Position numbers and translations under genes: made by a program. Under the pieces are notes generated by a model. That model had not been told where the DNA came from. It was given only the letters and a program-made list of their open reading frames with translations, and did not search any database. Shown here piece by piece: positions 21,697-31,693 of a DNA stretch of 64,000 nt (within the stretch, counting starts at the first letter, position 1; every line of letters starts with the position of its first letter). This DNA is from Streptomyces sp. NRRL F-5126 (GTDB taxonomy: Bacteria; Actinomycetota; Actinomycetes; Streptomycetales; Streptomycetaceae). The stretch covers positions 310,001 through 374,000 of the forward strand of contig NZ_JOFZ01000002.1 in assembly GCF_000721265.1 (NCBI RefSeq), read 5' to 3'.

Positions 21697-22728
21697 TCAG
21701 ATCTCCTTGTCGCGGCGGCCGTCGTGCCCGCCCTGGTTCCAGCCCTGCCCCCAGGCGGGCTGCGGGGCCTCCTGCTGCCCCCAGCCGCCCCCGGGCGGCT
21801 GCTGACCGCCCGGCTCCTCGCCGCCGGTGTGCGCGTGGTACTCCACCGACTCGGCGGTCATCTGCATGAAGGCCTCTTCGAGCGACGCGCGCTGCGCGCT
21901 CAGCTCGTGCAGGACGATCCGGTGCTCGGCCGCCAGCTCGCCCAGGCGCTCCGTCTCGGCGCCGTCGATCTCCAGCGCCCCACTGCCGGCCTCGGTCACC
22001 GTGTAGCCCGCGTCCCGCAGGACCTCGCGCAGCTGCTCGGGCTGCGGCGATCGCAGACGCGCGTAGCTGCGCGAGTTCTGGTGGATGAAGTCCGCCATCG
22101 ACGTGTTCGCGAGCAGCCGGCCCTGGCCGATGACGATGAGGTGGTCGGCCGTCAGCGCCATCTCGCTCATCAGGTGGCTCGACACGAAGATCGTGCGCCC
22201 CTCGGCGGCCAGGGCCTTCATCAGGTTGCGGATCCAGTGGATGCCCTCGGGGTCGAGGCCGTTGACCGGCTCGTCGAACATCAGGATCTCGGGGTCGCCG
22301 AGCAGCGCGGAGGCGATGCCGAGGCGCTGCCCCATGCCGAGCGAGAACCCCTTCGACTTCTTCTTCGCGACGGCCGTGAGCCCGACCATGTCGAGCACCT
22401 CGTCGACCCGGCGCCGCGGGATGCGGTTGCTCTGGGCCAGGCACAGCAGGTTGTTGTAGGCGGTACGCCCGCCGTGCATCGCCTTGGCCTCGAGCAGCGC
22501 GCCGATGTGCTTCAGCGGGTCCGGCAGGTCGTGGTAGCCGTGGCCGTTGATGCGGACCGAGCCGCTCGTCGGGTTGTCGAGGTCCAGCATCATGCGCATG
22601 GTGGTGGACTTGCCGGCGCCGTTCGGCCCCAGAAAACCCGTCACCACGCCTGGTCGCACCTGAAAGGACAGGTGATCGACCGCCAGCTTGCGGCCGTAGT
22701 GTTTCGTGAGCCCCTCGACCTCGATCAT
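21697..22728 (-). CDS. ABC ATPase, tandem exporter pair B (343 aa)
   Basis: Walker A GPNGAGKSTTMRMML, signature FSLGMGQRLGIASAL, Walker B ILMFDEPVNGLDPEGIHW, H-loop SSHLMSEMALTADHL. The C-terminal domain ends in a Gly/Gln/Pro-rich tail (QQPPGGGWGQQ). ATG 22728 starts the family N-terminus; longer frames run into the filP terminator region. It heads the operon with the permease and lies 3' of filP. Confidence 0.93.
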   Translation of the reverse strand: MIEVEGLTKHYGRKLAVDHLSFQVRPGVVTGFLGPNGAGKSTTMRMMLDLDNPTSGSVRINGHGYHDLPDPLKHIGALLEAKAMHGGRTAYNNLLCLAQSNRIPRRRVDEVLDMVGLTAVAKKKSKGFSLGMGQRLGIASALLGDPEILMFDEPVNGLDPEGIHWIRNLMKALAAEGRTIFVSSHLMSEMALTADHLIVIGQGRLLANTSMADFIHQNSRSYARLRSPQPEQLREVLRDAGYTVTEAGSGALEIDGAETERLGELAAEHRIVLHELSAQRASLEEAFMQMTAESVEYHAHTGGEEPGGQQPPGGGWGQQEAPQPAWGQGWNQGGHDGRRDKEI

Positions 22729-22752
22729 GCTGGCCAACCTAGAGGGGCGCAA

Positions 22753-22782
22753 AGCCCCCCGCCACCGGGGTGGCGAGGGGCT
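22753..22782 (-). terminator. filP terminator hairpin
   Basis: Two 14-nt arms (22753-22766 and 22769-22782) pair with a single mismatch around GG, 41 nt beyond the filP stop. The stem is AGCCCCnCGCCACC and its complement. It fits an intrinsic terminator for filP, with only a short T run in the minus reading. Confidence 0.6.
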
Positions 22783-22822
22783 GACAGAACTGTTACCGAA
22801 CGGTCCGCGTACCGTGCCCGGA

Positions 22823-23761
22823 TCAGCGGGACTGCTGCGCCGGCACGCCGCGGGAGACCGGCTCCTCGTCGGCGGGCGTACCGGCCGCGGCCACCGCGGC
22901 ACCCGTCAGCGACGCGAGCATCTCACGGACGTTCGTCAGCTGCGCGTTGATCGAGTCGCGGCGGTTGGTCAGGGCCGCGAGCTCGCGCTCCGAGTCGCTG
23001 CGGATGCGGTCCGCCTTGGCGTTCGCGTCCGCGACGATGTCCTCGGACTGGCGCTGCGCGGTCTCCACCGTCTGGCGGGCCCTGCGCTCCGCGTCCGTAC
23101 GCAGCTTCTCGGCCTCAAGGCGCAGCTGCTCGGCGCGGTGCTCGATCTCCGCCAGGCGCTTCTCCGCCTTCGCCTGACGCGACGCCAGGTCGCGCTCGGA
23201 CTGCTCGCGGCGCTTGGCCAGGTTCGTCTCGAAGTCCGCGGCGGCCTGGGCGGCCTTGGCCCGCGTCTCCTCGAACAGGGCCTCCGCCTCGTCGCGCTTG
23301 GACTGCGCGTCCTTCTGCGCGTCGGCACGCAGCGTGGTCGCGTCGCCCTTCGCCTTGTCGACGATGCGGACGCCCTCGTCCTCCGCCTTCGACTTGCGCT
23401 CGGCGGCGAACGACTCCGCGTCGTTGCGCACCTGCTGGGCCGCCGACTCGGCGAGCTCACGGTGCTGCTCGGCGGCCCTGCGCGCCTCTTCACGCAGGTC
23501 CTTCGCCTCCTCCTCGGCGAGGCGGAGGATCTTCTCGACGCGCGCGCCGAGCCCGGCGTACGACGGCTCGGCGTCGTTGACCTGGGCCTGGGCGTTCTGC
23601 GTCTCGAGGTGGAGCTCCTCGATGCGCTTTTCCAGAGAGGTGATACGGGACAGCGCGCTGTCCCGGTCGGCGACGAGTTTGGTAATGCGGTCGTCCACCT
23701 GACCGCGGTCGTAACCACGCCGCACGAGCTCGAAGCCGAAGGGTGAGGAAGTGTCGCTCAT
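22823..23761 (-). CDS. filP: FilP, DivIVA-associated intermediate-filament-like protein (312 aa)
   Basis: Coiled-coil cytoskeletal protein that assembles into filaments near hyphal tips and contributes to polarised growth with DivIVA and Scy. The N-terminus SPFGFELVRRGYDRGQVDDRI is the DivIVA/FilP-type opening; residues about 25-285 are an almost continuous Ala/Glu/Arg heptad coiled coil; the tail is short and disordered. The length agrees with the S. coelicolor protein (about 310 aa, often labelled cellulose-binding protein). ATG 23761 has an AGGAAC site. It lies immediately downstream of scy in the same orientation. Confidence 0.95.
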   Translation of the reverse strand: MSDTSSPFGFELVRRGYDRGQVDDRITKLVADRDSALSRITSLEKRIEELHLETQNAQAQVNDAEPSYAGLGARVEKILRLAEEEAKDLREEARRAAEQHRELAESAAQQVRNDAESFAAERKSKAEDEGVRIVDKAKGDATTLRADAQKDAQSKRDEAEALFEETRAKAAQAAADFETNLAKRREQSERDLASRQAKAEKRLAEIEHRAEQLRLEAEKLRTDAERRARQTVETAQRQSEDIVADANAKADRIRSDSERELAALTNRRDSINAQLTNVREMLASLTGAAVAAAGTPADEEPVSRGVPAQQSR

Positions 23762-23801
23762 GGGGTTCCTGTCGAAAGAGACCGGTGAGGTGATAGGGGG
23801 A

Positions 23802-23828
23802 ATCCTAGGGGCCTGTACGGCGTGTCAA
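23802..23828 (-). promoter_or_regulatory. Candidate filP promoter
   Basis: In the minus reading TTGACA (23828-23823) is followed 15 nt later by TAGGAT (23807-23802), about 41 nt upstream of the filP ATG. The -35 is consensus, but the spacer is shorter than the usual 17 nt. Confidence 0.4.
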
Positions 23829-23886
23829 CGCGTCGATGCGGCTTTGGTATGCAGAATGTCCAGCCTTTTGAGTGGTTCGCTCCTGA

Positions 23887-26800
23887 CTACCCGTCCGAAG
23901 GCTTACCATTCGAACGCGTCGGCCCGGCCGTGGCGCCCGCCTTGACGGTGCCGTCCTTGCCGGAGCCGCCCGGGCCCTCGAACGACTCGAGTGCTTCGAG
24001 CACGTCCTGGACCCGCGAGATCTCGGTCTGGATGTCCGCGCGCCTGCGCGCCAGGATGTCGAGCTCGTGCTTGCCCTCCGAGACCATCCTTTCGGCGTCC
24101 CGGCCGGCTTCCGCACGCAACTGCTCGGCCTCCCTGACGAGTCCGGCCTTCTTCTGCTCGGCCTCCTTGAGCAGGCCCTCGGCCTTCTTCACCGCGGCGA
24201 TCCTGACCTTGCTCGCCTCCGAATCGGCAGCGGCGAGCACCTCCTTGGCCTTCTGCTCGGCCTCGGCGCGCTGCTCGTTCGCCGCCTTCATCAGAGTATC
24301 CACCCGCTCGCCGACCGTCTTCAGCTGCTCCGAGGTTTCCCTCCTCGCCCGCTCGTGCAGCTCCTCGATCTCGGCGTCCACCCGGGCACGCGCCTCCTCG
24401 GCGCGCTCCCGCAGCGCGGCGGCATCCCCCCGCGCGCCCACCAGCAATTCGTCGGCGTCCGTACGCGCCCGCTCCACGGCCGTGTTGCCCTCGACGGTGG
24501 CCTCCGCGGTGATGCGCTCGGCCTCCTTGCGTGCCGCGCCGACCATGGCGTCAGCGCCCGCCTCCGCCTCGGTGGCGACGCGCAGCGCCTCCTCCTGGGC
24601 CGCCTTCATGAGCTGGTCGGCCTGTTCCGCCGCGTCCGAGCGGCGCTTGGAGGCGTCCTTGCGCGCCTCGTCGAGCACCCGGTCGGCCTCGGCCTGCGCC
24701 TCGGCGCGCAGCCGCTCGGCCTCCGCCTCGCCGTCGGCCCTGATCTGCTCGGCCTCGGCGCGCATGCGCTCCGCGGCCTGCCTGGCCGAGCCGACCGTAC
24801 CCGCCGCCTCCGCGCGCATGCGCTCCGTCTCGGCGGTCGCCTCCGTGACGAGGCGGTCCGCCTGCGCGGCAGCCTCGGTACGCATGCGGTTCGCGTCGTC
24901 GCGCGCCTCGGCGCGGGTGCGGGAGGCGTCCGTCTCCGCAGACGCGCGCGCCTGAGAGGCCTCGGTCCGCAGCCGCTGTGCGTGCTCCGTGGCCTCCGCG
25001 CGGAGCCGGTCCGCCTCGGCAGCCGCCTCGTTGACGGTCTGTTCGACGAGGGCCTGCGCCGCGTCCGACTCCTCCTGGGCGCGCGTACGGATGCGGTTCG
25101 CGTCCTCGGTGGCGCGCTCGCGCTCCGCGTGGGCGTCGGCCCGCAGCCGCTCGGCCTCCTCCTGCGCCTCCGTGCGCGTGCGCTCCGCCGCGTGCTCGGC
25201 GGCCGAGCGCAGCCCGGAGATCTCCTGCTCCGCCTGGTCGTGCAGGCCCGCGACGGAGTCCCGCACCTGCTGCGCCGTCTGCTCGGCCGCCGCGACCGTC
25301 TCCGTCGCGCCGCGGTCGGCCTCCTCGGCCAGCCGCCGTGCCTCGGCCTGCGCCTCCTCGACGCGCTTGCGTGCTGCGGCGAGCAGTTCCTCGCTCTGCT
25401 CGCGTGCGTGCTCGCGCTCGCGCCCCGCCTCGCCGCGCGCCGAGTCCAGCAGCTCCTCGGCCTCGCGGCGGCGCCGCGCCGCCTCCTCCTGGGCGGCCGA
25501 CAGCGCCTCGGCCGCCTCCGTGCCCACCCGCTCGGCGGCGGCCGCCGCCTCGCTCCTGATCCGGTCGGCGCTCTCCTGCGCCTCGGTCTTGAGCCGCTCG
25601 GCCTCGGCCGCCGCGTCGGAGCGCAGCCGCACCGCCACGTTCTCCGCCTCCGCGCGGGACGCGGACGCGTCGGACGCCGCCTCCGTGCGCAGCCGCTCCG
25701 CCTCCTGCTCGGCCTGGTCGCTCAGCGACCTGGACCGCTCCGCGGTCTCGGACCGCAGGCGCTCCGCCTCCTCGGCGGCCTCGCGGCGGATGCGCTCGCT
25801 CTCCTCGCGGGCCTCCGCGAGCGCGGACTCGGCGGCCTCCACGCGCTCTTCCGCCTCCGAGTGGAGCCGTGTCAGCTCGCCGGCGGCCTCGGCCTTGCGC
25901 GCCTCGACGCCGCGCTCGGTCTCCTCGCGCAGCCGGGCCGCGGCCTCCTCGGCCGCGGTCTTCGCCGCCTCGGCCTGCTCCTCGCCCTCGGCGCGCAGCC
26001 GGTCGGCCTCCGCGCGCGTGCGCTCCAGGGTCTCCTCGGCCTGCCTGCGCAGCGTCGTGGCGCGTTCGATGGCCTCCGTGCGCACCCGCTCGCTCTCGGC
26101 GCTCGCGGCCGAGCGCAGCTCGTCGGCGTCGGCCCTGGACTTCGTCAGCAGCTCCTCGGCCGACCCGGCGGCCTCCTCGATCTGCTGGACGGCCTCCCTG
26201 CGGGCCTCGCTCCTGATCTGCTCGCCCTCGGCGACCGCCTCGGAGCGCAGCTGCTCGGCCTCGCCGCGCAGCCGGCGCGCCTCCTCCTGCAGCTCGACCG
26301 TCTTGGCGCGGTACTCCTTGGTGTCGTCCTTGGCGGCGCCCTTGAGCTGGTCGGCGGCCTCAGCGGCCTCCGCGCGCAGCCGGTCCGCCTCGGCGGCGGC
26401 CTCGCGGCGGATCCGCTCGGCCTCCTCGCCCGCCTTGCGCCGGGTGCCCTTGGCGTCGTCGGACGCCTTGGTGAGGACCTCGTCCGCGGTACGGGCCGCC
26501 TTGGCGAGCTGCGCGGCGGTGTCCTCGGCGGCCGCCGAGCGGGCCTTCTCCCCGGCCTCGGAGACGAGCTTGTCGGCCTCAGCTCGCGCGTCCGCGAGTA
26601 CCTGCTCCGCCTCCGCCTTCGCGGCCTCGGCCTCCTCGGTCGCCTCGCCGACGAGACGCGCGATCTCCGCCTTCGCCGTGCGGGTGCGCTGCTCGTTCTG
26701 CGACTCGGCGTCCGCGAGGCGCTTGGCCGCGTCCTCTTTGGACTCGGCGGCGAGCTTGTCGGCCTCCGCGCGTGCTTCCCGCAGCCGCTCATCGGCCGAC

Positions 26801-27603
26801 TGGACGCGCTGCTCCGCCGCCTTGCCCAGCTCGGCGGCCTGCCGGCGGGCCTGGTCGGACTCGGCTGCCGTCGTCGTGCGCAGCTGCTCGGCGTGGCTCG
26901 TGGCCTCCTGCGCCTGGGTCGAGGCGGCGTTCAGCAGCCGTTCCGCGTCCCTGCGGGCGCGCAGCAGCAGGGCCTCCGCCTCGCCGCGCGCCGTCTCCGC
27001 CTCGGCGGTGAGGCGCTGCCTGGCCTCGTCGGCCACCCGTGCGGCCTCGGCGCGCGCCGCCGACAGGGACTGCTCGGCCTCGGCGCGCGACTCCTCCATG
27101 AGCCTGCGCGCCTGCGACTCGGTACGGGCGCGCAGCTGCTCGGCCCAGGCCACGTTCTCGTTGACGTGCGACTCGACGGTCTGCCTGCGCTCGGCGAGCT
27201 CCTGGTCGAGGCGCTGGCGCCGCTGCACGGCCTCCTCGTGCAGCTCGGCCTGGAGGCGGGCCTGGTGCTCCGCGTGCTCCTGGAGGATGCGCTGCGTCTG
27301 GGCGCGCGCGTCCCGCAGCTCGCGCTCGGCGTCCGAGCGCAGCTGGTCGGCCTGCATCTGGGCGTTGCGGAGCATCTGTTCCGCCTGGTAGCCCAGATCG
27401 GCGCCGTCATAGGAGGAGGGCCTCATCGCGAGGTTGCGGCGCGCCTCGTGGAGCTTGGCGCGCAAGACCTCGACCTGGTAACCGAGGTCCTCGGCGTGCT
27501 GGACGGCCTTCTCCCGCGCGGTCCGCAGCCGGTCCATCTCGGCTTCGATCCGCGAGAGCTGGTCGTCAGCCCGGTGGCTCTCCTGGCGTTCGTAGCCCCG
27601 CAC
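23887..27603 (-). CDS. scy: Scy, giant coiled-coil polarity scaffold (about 1238 aa)
   Basis: Organises the tip-located polarisome in Streptomyces with DivIVA and FilP. After a basic N-terminus (RGYERQ) and a first heptad segment (QLSRIEAEMDRLRTAREKAVQ), the protein is almost wholly long-period coiled coil made of Ala/Glu/Arg-rich repeats such as EAERLRAEA and AQAEADRL through to about residue 1190. It ends with DIQTEISRVQDVLEALESFEG. GTG 27603 matches the N-terminus I recall for Scy; TTG 27633 would add ten unlikely residues. The length is slightly below the roughly 1326 aa of S. coelicolor, consistent with repeat-number variation. The opposite strand is open for over 1190 codons, but that is a composition artefact. 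Confidence 0.95.
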   Translation of the reverse strand: MRGYERQESHRADDQLSRIEAEMDRLRTAREKAVQHAEDLGYQVEVLRAKLHEARRNLAMRPSSYDGADLGYQAEQMLRNAQMQADQLRSDAERELRDARAQTQRILQEHAEHQARLQAELHEEAVQRRQRLDQELAERRQTVESHVNENVAWAEQLRARTESQARRLMEESRAEAEQSLSAARAEAARVADEARQRLTAEAETARGEAEALLLRARRDAERLLNAASTQAQEATSHAEQLRTTTAAESDQARRQAAELGKAAEQRVQSADERLREARAEADKLAAESKEDAAKRLADAESQNEQRTRTAKAEIARLVGEATEEAEAAKAEAEQVLADARAEADKLVSEAGEKARSAAAEDTAAQLAKAARTADEVLTKASDDAKGTRRKAGEEAERIRREAAAEADRLRAEAAEAADQLKGAAKDDTKEYRAKTVELQEEARRLRGEAEQLRSEAVAEGEQIRSEARREAVQQIEEAAGSAEELLTKSRADADELRSAASAESERVRTEAIERATTLRRQAEETLERTRAEADRLRAEGEEQAEAAKTAAEEAAARLREETERGVEARKAEAAGELTRLHSEAEERVEAAESALAEAREESERIRREAAEEAERLRSETAERSRSLSDQAEQEAERLRTEAASDASASRAEAENVAVRLRSDAAAEAERLKTEAQESADRIRSEAAAAAERVGTEAAEALSAAQEEAARRRREAEELLDSARGEAGREREHAREQSEELLAAARKRVEEAQAEARRLAEEADRGATETVAAAEQTAQQVRDSVAGLHDQAEQEISGLRSAAEHAAERTRTEAQEEAERLRADAHAERERATEDANRIRTRAQEESDAAQALVEQTVNEAAAEADRLRAEATEHAQRLRTEASQARASAETDASRTRAEARDDANRMRTEAAAQADRLVTEATAETERMRAEAAGTVGSARQAAERMRAEAEQIRADGEAEAERLRAEAQAEADRVLDEARKDASKRRSDAAEQADQLMKAAQEEALRVATEAEAGADAMVGAARKEAERITAEATVEGNTAVERARTDADELLVGARGDAAALRERAEEARARVDAEIEELHERARRETSEQLKTVGERVDTLMKAANEQRAEAEQKAKEVLAAADSEASKVRIAAVKKAEGLLKEAEQKKAGLVREAEQLRAEAGRDAERMVSEGKHELDILARRRADIQTEISRVQDVLEALESFEGPGGSGKDGTVKAGATAGPTRSNGKPSDG

Positions 27604-27759
27604 TGCGCGGTCCCATCCGTCCCCTGGTCGCAACTCTGCTGAGCGAGCGCCGTCCTAGGTGAACGGCCCCCCGGGGGAATGGTGTCAGATCATCGGTGGG
27701 GGCGCCGCCCCGGCCCGGCCCCGGCCCGGCCCACTCTACCGGGCCCGGGACACGCGAAG

Positions 27760-28188
27760 TCAGTGCTCCGTGGCGGAGGTGACCAGTTCCGTGAGGACTC
27801 CGTGGCAGTCCTTCGGGTGAAGAAAGGTGATACGTGAGCCCATCGTGCCCGTCCTGGGCTCGTCGTACAGGACGCGGACGCCCTTGTCCCTGATGGCCTC
27901 GGAGTCGCTGTCGACGTCCCCGGTGCCGAACGCGATGTGGTGGACGCCCTCCCCGTGCCTGGCCAGCCACTTGCCCACGGCCGAGTCCTCCCGCACGGGT
28001 TCGAGTAGCTGGAGGTACGACGAGCCGCCGTCCGATGTGCCGTTGATGCGGAGCATGGCCTCCCGCACGCCCTGCTCCTCGTTGACCTCGGTGTGGAGGA
28101 CCTCGAAGCCGTACGTCGAGCGGTAGAACTCGACGTTCGTGTCCAGGTCGTGGCAGGCGATTCCGATGTGGTCGATGCGCGTCAGCAT
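27760..28188 (-). CDS. mce: Methylmalonyl-CoA epimerase (142 aa)
   Basis: Interconverts the (R) and (S) forms of methylmalonyl-CoA, feeding the B12-dependent mutase pathway and polyketide extender supply. Two glyoxalase-type repeats: [21 protein letters not shown] and [21 protein letters not shown]. The metal ligands His in RIDHIGIA and VHHIAF and Glu in SYLQLLEP and LTELV are present. The length is typical. It is divergent from the thiolase gene and close to meaB, a normal grouping. Confidence 0.95.
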   Translation of the reverse strand: MLTRIDHIGIACHDLDTNVEFYRSTYGFEVLHTEVNEEQGVREAMLRINGTSDGGSSYLQLLEPVREDSAVGKWLARHGEGVHHIAFGTGDVDSDSEAIRDKGVRVLYDEPRTGTMGSRITFLHPKDCHGVLTELVTSATEH

Positions 28189-28250
28189 CCGCCAAGTCCA
28201 GCGCGGTACGGCCGGTGACGCAACGTGCGCGCCGTCACACGGACCGGCCG

Positions 28251-28280
28251 GTGACCGATGTCCGTGCCCGCCGCTACATT
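28251..28280 (+). promoter_or_regulatory. Candidate promoter of the thiolase gene
   Basis: GTGACC (28251-28256) and TACATT (28275-28280) are separated by 18 nt, 80 nt upstream of ATG 28361, in the gap divergent to mce. The -10 is good and the -35 weak. Confidence 0.35.
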
Positions 28281-28360
28281 GGAAGTTAACCGTCGTTCAC
28301 ACTGTCAGGGACCTTCAGGGCCGGCCGGCGGCCGGGCCGCACGCAAAGGGGATCGTGCTC

Positions 28361-29560
28361 ATGTCCGGATCGAACACCACCACGTCAGTGATCGTCGCGG
28401 GCGCCCGCACGCCCATGGGGCGGCTGCTCGGCTCGCTCAAATCCTTCTCCGGGGCGGATCTCGGCGGCTTGGCGATCAAGGCCGCGCTGGAGCGTGCCGG
28501 CGTCGGGCCCGAGCAGGTCGACTACGTGATCATGGGGCAGGTGCTGCAGGCCGGCGCCGGCCAGCTGCCCGCCCGCCAGGCCGCCGTCAAGGCCGGCATC
28601 CCCATGACCGTGCCCGCACTGACGATCAACAAGGTCTGCCTGTCCGGGCTCGACGCGATCGCCATGGCCGACCAGATGATCCGCGCCGGCGAGTTCGACA
28701 TCGTGGTCGCCGGCGGCCAGGAGTCCATGACCAACGCGCCGCACCTGCTGCCGAAGTCCCGCGAGGGGTACAAGTACGGCTCCCTCGAAGTGCTGGACGC
28801 CATGGCGCACGACGGCCTGACCGACGCGTACGAGGACATCCCCATGGGCGCCTCGACGGAGAAGCACAACACCCGCCTCGGCATCGAGCGCGCCCCGCAG
28901 GACGAGTTCGCCGCCAGGTCCCACCAGCGTGCGGCGGCCGCGCGCAAGAACGGCGTGTTCGACGCCGAGATCGTGCCGGTCGAGGTCCCCCAGCGCAAGG
29001 GCGAGCCGGTCCTCGTCTCGGCCGACGAGGGCATCCGCCCGGACACCACGGCCGAGGGCCTCGCCAGGCTGCGCCCCGCCTTCTCCGCGGACGGCACGAT
29101 CACCGCGGGCAGCTCGTCGCAGATCTCGGACGGCGCCGCGGCCGTCGTCGTCATGAGCAAGGCCAAGGCCGAGGAGCTCGGGCTCTCCTGGCTGGCCGAG
29201 ATCGGCGCGCACGGCAACGTCGCGGGGCCCGACAACTCCCTCCAGTCCCAGCCGTCCCACGCGATCGAGCACGCGCTCGGCAAGGAGGGCATCGGCGTGG
29301 GCGACCTCGACCTCATCGAGATCAACGAGGCGTTCGCCGCGGTCGCCGTACAGTCCATGAAGGACCTGGGGGTGTCGCCCGACCTGGTGAACGTCAACGG
29401 CGGCGCGATCGCCCTCGGCCACCCGATCGGCATGTCGGGCGCCCGCCTCGTGCTCCACCTCGCGCTGGAGCTGAAGCGGCGCGGCGGCGGCGTCGGCGCG
29501 GCCGCGCTGTGCGGCGGCGGCGGCCAGGGCGACGCGCTGATCGTGCGCGTGGCGAAGTAA
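28361..29560 (+). CDS. Acetyl-CoA C-acetyltransferase (thiolase), 399 aa
   Basis: Condenses two acetyl-CoA to acetoacetyl-CoA or cleaves it. The nucleophilic Cys is in [15 protein letters not shown] (about residue 92), the His base in [16 protein letters not shown], and the second Cys in [15 protein letters not shown]-terminal [17 protein letters not shown] is canonical. ATG 28361 follows AAAGGGGAT; longer upstream frames are non-coding. The downstream gene is meaB. The enzyme supplies C4 units that, with the hydroxybutyryl-CoA dehydrogenase and IcmA in this window, connect to butyryl/isobutyryl-CoA metabolism. Confidence 0.95.
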   Translation: MSGSNTTTSVIVAGARTPMGRLLGSLKSFSGADLGGLAIKAALERAGVGPEQVDYVIMGQVLQAGAGQLPARQAAVKAGIPMTVPALTINKVCLSGLDAIAMADQMIRAGEFDIVVAGGQESMTNAPHLLPKSREGYKYGSLEVLDAMAHDGLTDAYEDIPMGASTEKHNTRLGIERAPQDEFAARSHQRAAAARKNGVFDAEIVPVEVPQRKGEPVLVSADEGIRPDTTAEGLARLRPAFSADGTITAGSSSQISDGAAAVVVMSKAKAEELGLSWLAEIGAHGNVAGPDNSLQSQPSHAIEHALGKEGIGVGDLDLIEINEAFAAVAVQSMKDLGVSPDLVNVNGGAIALGHPIGMSGARLVLHLALELKRRGGGVGAAALCGGGGQGDALIVRVAK

Positions 29561-29615
29561 CGCGCGGGCGGGTAACGCGCGGCGAAGTGACACGGAACAC
29601 GGGAGGACCCGGGCA

Positions 29616-30572
29616 GTGGTGGACGTCTCCGAGCTCGTGACGCAGGCCAGGGCGGGCAGGCCCCGCGCGGTGGCCCGGCTGATCTCCCTTGTCGAGGGGG
29701 CATCGCCGCAGCTGCGCGAGGTGATGGCGGCCCTCGCACCGCTCACCGGCGGTGCGTACGTGGTGGGTCTCACGGGCTCGCCCGGCGTCGGCAAGTCCAC
29801 GTCGACGTCCGCCCTGGTCACCGCGTACCGGAAGGCGGGCAGGCGGGTGGGCGTGCTGGCCGTCGACCCGTCGTCGCCGTTCTCGGGCGGCGCGCTGCTC
29901 GGCGACCGCGTCCGCATGGCGGAGCACGCGTCCGACCCCGGCGTCTACATCCGCTCGATGGCCACGCGCGGCCACCTCGGCGGGCTCGCCTGGGCCGCGC
30001 CCCAGGCGATCCGCGTGCTGGACGCGGCGGGGTGCGACGTGATCCTGGTGGAGACCGTCGGGGTCGGCCAGTCGGAGGTCGAGATCGCCTCCCAGGCCGA
30101 CACGTCCGTGGTGCTGCTCGCGCCGGGCATGGGGGACGGCATCCAGGCGGCCAAGGCCGGGATCCTGGAGATCGGCGACGTCTACGTGGTCAACAAGGCC
30201 GACAGGGACGGCGCGGACGCGACGGCCCGCGAGCTGAACCACATGCTGGGCCTCGGCGAGTCCCGCGCCCCGGGGGACTGGCGGCCGCCCATCGTCAAGA
30301 CGGTCGCGGCGCGCGGCGAGGGCACCGACGAGGTCGTCGAGGCGCTGGAGAAGCACCGCGCGTGGATGGACGAGCACGGCGCCCTGGCGGCGCGGCGTGC
30401 GCACCGCGCGGGGCGCGAGGTCGAGACGATCGCCGTCACGTCGCTGCGTGAGCGCATCGCCGACCTGCGCGGCGACACGCGCCTTGAGGCACTCGCCGCC
30501 AGGGTCGCCGCGGGCGAGCTCGACCCTTACGCGGCGGCGGACGAACTGGTGGCGGGCGTCACGGGCGCGTAG
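29616..30572 (+). CDS. meaB: MeaB, G-protein chaperone of methylmalonyl-CoA mutase (318 aa)
   Basis: GTPase of the ArgK/MeaB family that guards and reloads B12-dependent mutases. The P-loop is [17 protein letters not shown]; further GTPase elements are [30 protein letters not shown], and [11 protein letters not shown] for guanine recognition. Start GTG 29616 has a GGGAGGACC site. The 3' end overlaps the convergent kinase gene by 14 nt. Possible clients are the IcmA-type mutase at 38.9 kb and methylmalonyl-CoA mutase encoded elsewhere. Confidence 0.95.
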   Translation: MVDVSELVTQARAGRPRAVARLISLVEGASPQLREVMAALAPLTGGAYVVGLTGSPGVGKSTSTSALVTAYRKAGRRVGVLAVDPSSPFSGGALLGDRVRMAEHASDPGVYIRSMATRGHLGGLAWAAPQAIRVLDAAGCDVILVETVGVGQSEVEIASQADTSVVLLAPGMGDGIQAAKAGILEIGDVYVVNKADRDGADATARELNHMLGLGESRAPGDWRPPIVKTVAARGEGTDEVVEALEKHRAWMDEHGALAARRAHRAGREVETIAVTSLRERIADLRGDTRLEALAARVAAGELDPYAAADELVAGVTGA

Positions 30573-31167
30573 CCCCTCGCCGCGGCTCAGCCGCTCGGCG
30601 GGCCCGCCGGCGCGGTCGCTCGTCGGCGTGGCCCGCCAGCCAGGTCGCGGCGTGCGCCGGGGTGGGCAGGCGCACCACGCGCAGCGGCGCGAAGCGCTCG
30701 GCCCGGGTGCGGCGGTCGATCTCCGCACGGCGCCCGGCATGGCCCGTCCACGCCGACCATGCGGGGTGGTCCCGCGTCAGCCAGTCCGCCCAGGCCTCGC
30801 GGTTCCCGCCGAAGATGCGTTCCCGCAGCAGCGACCTGCGCAGGGAGCGGCGCAGCACCCGGGGCATGATCACGCGGCGCGAGTAGTCGAGCCAGACGAT
30901 CGTGTCGGCGCTCTCCCACAGCACGTCCCTGACCGCCGGGTAGCCGAGCGAGTCGATGACCCAGCGCGGGCCGGCGGCGATCCGCGCGACCTCAGCGGCG
31001 AAGGTCTCGTTCAGCCGCCATCCGGGGCCGGAGAAGTACAGCGCGTCCATCTCGTGGTACGGGACCCCCAGCCGCCGTGACAGGGCGCGGGCCATGGTCG
31101 TTTTGCCCGCGCCGGTGCTGCCGACGACGAGGATCCGCCGCGGACCCGGCCGCGGGCCGTCCTGCAC
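30559..31167 (-). CDS. Small P-loop kinase, adenylate-kinase/topology-modulation-like (202 aa)
   Basis: Nucleotide-binding protein: Walker [17 protein letters not shown], then [18 protein letters not shown] typical of the topology-modulation (FlaR-like) kinases, [36 protein letters not shown], and a basic C-terminal tail ([13 protein letters not shown]). The substrate is unknown. It overlaps meaB tail-to-tail and is 7 nt upstream of nothing essential; the AbsC-like MarR gene lies just upstream on the same strand. Confidence 0.87.
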   Translation of the reverse strand: MQDGPRPGPRRILVVGSTGAGKTTMARALSRRLGVPYHEMDALYFSGPGWRLNETFAAEVARIAAGPRWVIDSLGYPAVRDVLWESADTIVWLDYSRRVIMPRVLRRSLRRSLLRERIFGGNREAWADWLTRDHPAWSAWTGHAGRRAEIDRRTRAERFAPLRVVRLPTPAHAATWLAGHADERPRRRARRAAEPRRGATRP

Positions 31168-31174
31168 GTGGCGG

Positions 31175-31672
31175 TCAGGCCTTGCCGCGGCTGCCGCGCA
31201 GGTGCTCGGCGACGGGGGCGAGCGACGCCCGCAGCCCGTCGAGCTGCTCGGGCGCCATCAGCCCGATGAAGTGCTTGCGCACGGAGGCGACGTGGTGCGG
31301 GGCCACCTCGCGCATGGTCTCCATGCCCTGGTCGGTGAGGACCGCGAACAGCCCGCGCCGGTCCGACTCGCAGTGCTCCCTCACCACGAGCCCGGCCGTC
31401 TCCATGCGGGTGATCTGGTGGGACAGCCTGCTCTTGGACTGCAGGGTGGCGGCCGCGAGGTCCGTCATGCGCAGCCTGCGGTTCTCCGCCTCGGACAGGT
31501 TCACGAGGATCTCGTAGTCGTTGTTCGTGAGCCCGAAAGGCTGGAGGTCCCTCTCCAGCTGGTAGGTCAGCAACCGGTTGACGTCCAGGTGCGTGCGCCA
31601 GGCGCACTGCTCGGCTTCGGTCAGCCAGCGGGTGCCGCCGTCCCCGTCGGCTCTCTGCGTCTCGGTGTCCAT
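31175..31672 (-). CDS. absC: MarR-family regulator, AbsC-like (165 aa)
   Basis: Winged-helix regulator with [28 protein letters not shown], recognition region [25 protein letters not shown] and wing [19 protein letters not shown]. Its position between the meaB/kinase pair and the AIM24 genes matches absC (SCO5405) in S. coelicolor, described as a zinc-responsive regulator of antibiotic production. The gene name rests on that synteny from memory. The 7-nt gap to the kinase gene makes them one operon. Confidence 0.85.
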   Translation of the reverse strand: MDTETQRADGDGGTRWLTEAEQCAWRTHLDVNRLLTYQLERDLQPFGLTNNDYEILVNLSEAENRRLRMTDLAAATLQSKSRLSHQITRMETAGLVVREHCESDRRGLFAVLTDQGMETMREVAPHHVASVRKHFIGLMAPEQLDGLRASLAPVAEHLRGSRGKA

Positions 31673-31693
31673 GACGACATTCTACCTAAGATG

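Noticed and set aside
23900..27600. Repetitive pattern that might look like a CRISPR array or tandem DNA repeat
   Set aside because: It is heptad/long-period coiled-coil coding repetition, with varying unit sequences and no spacer structure.
24067..27642. Plus-strand open frame of about 1190 codons opposite scy
   Set aside because: Composition mirrors the scy coiled-coil codons; protein is Leu/Gly/Arg-rich with no domain, no ribosome site, and scy is a known gene.
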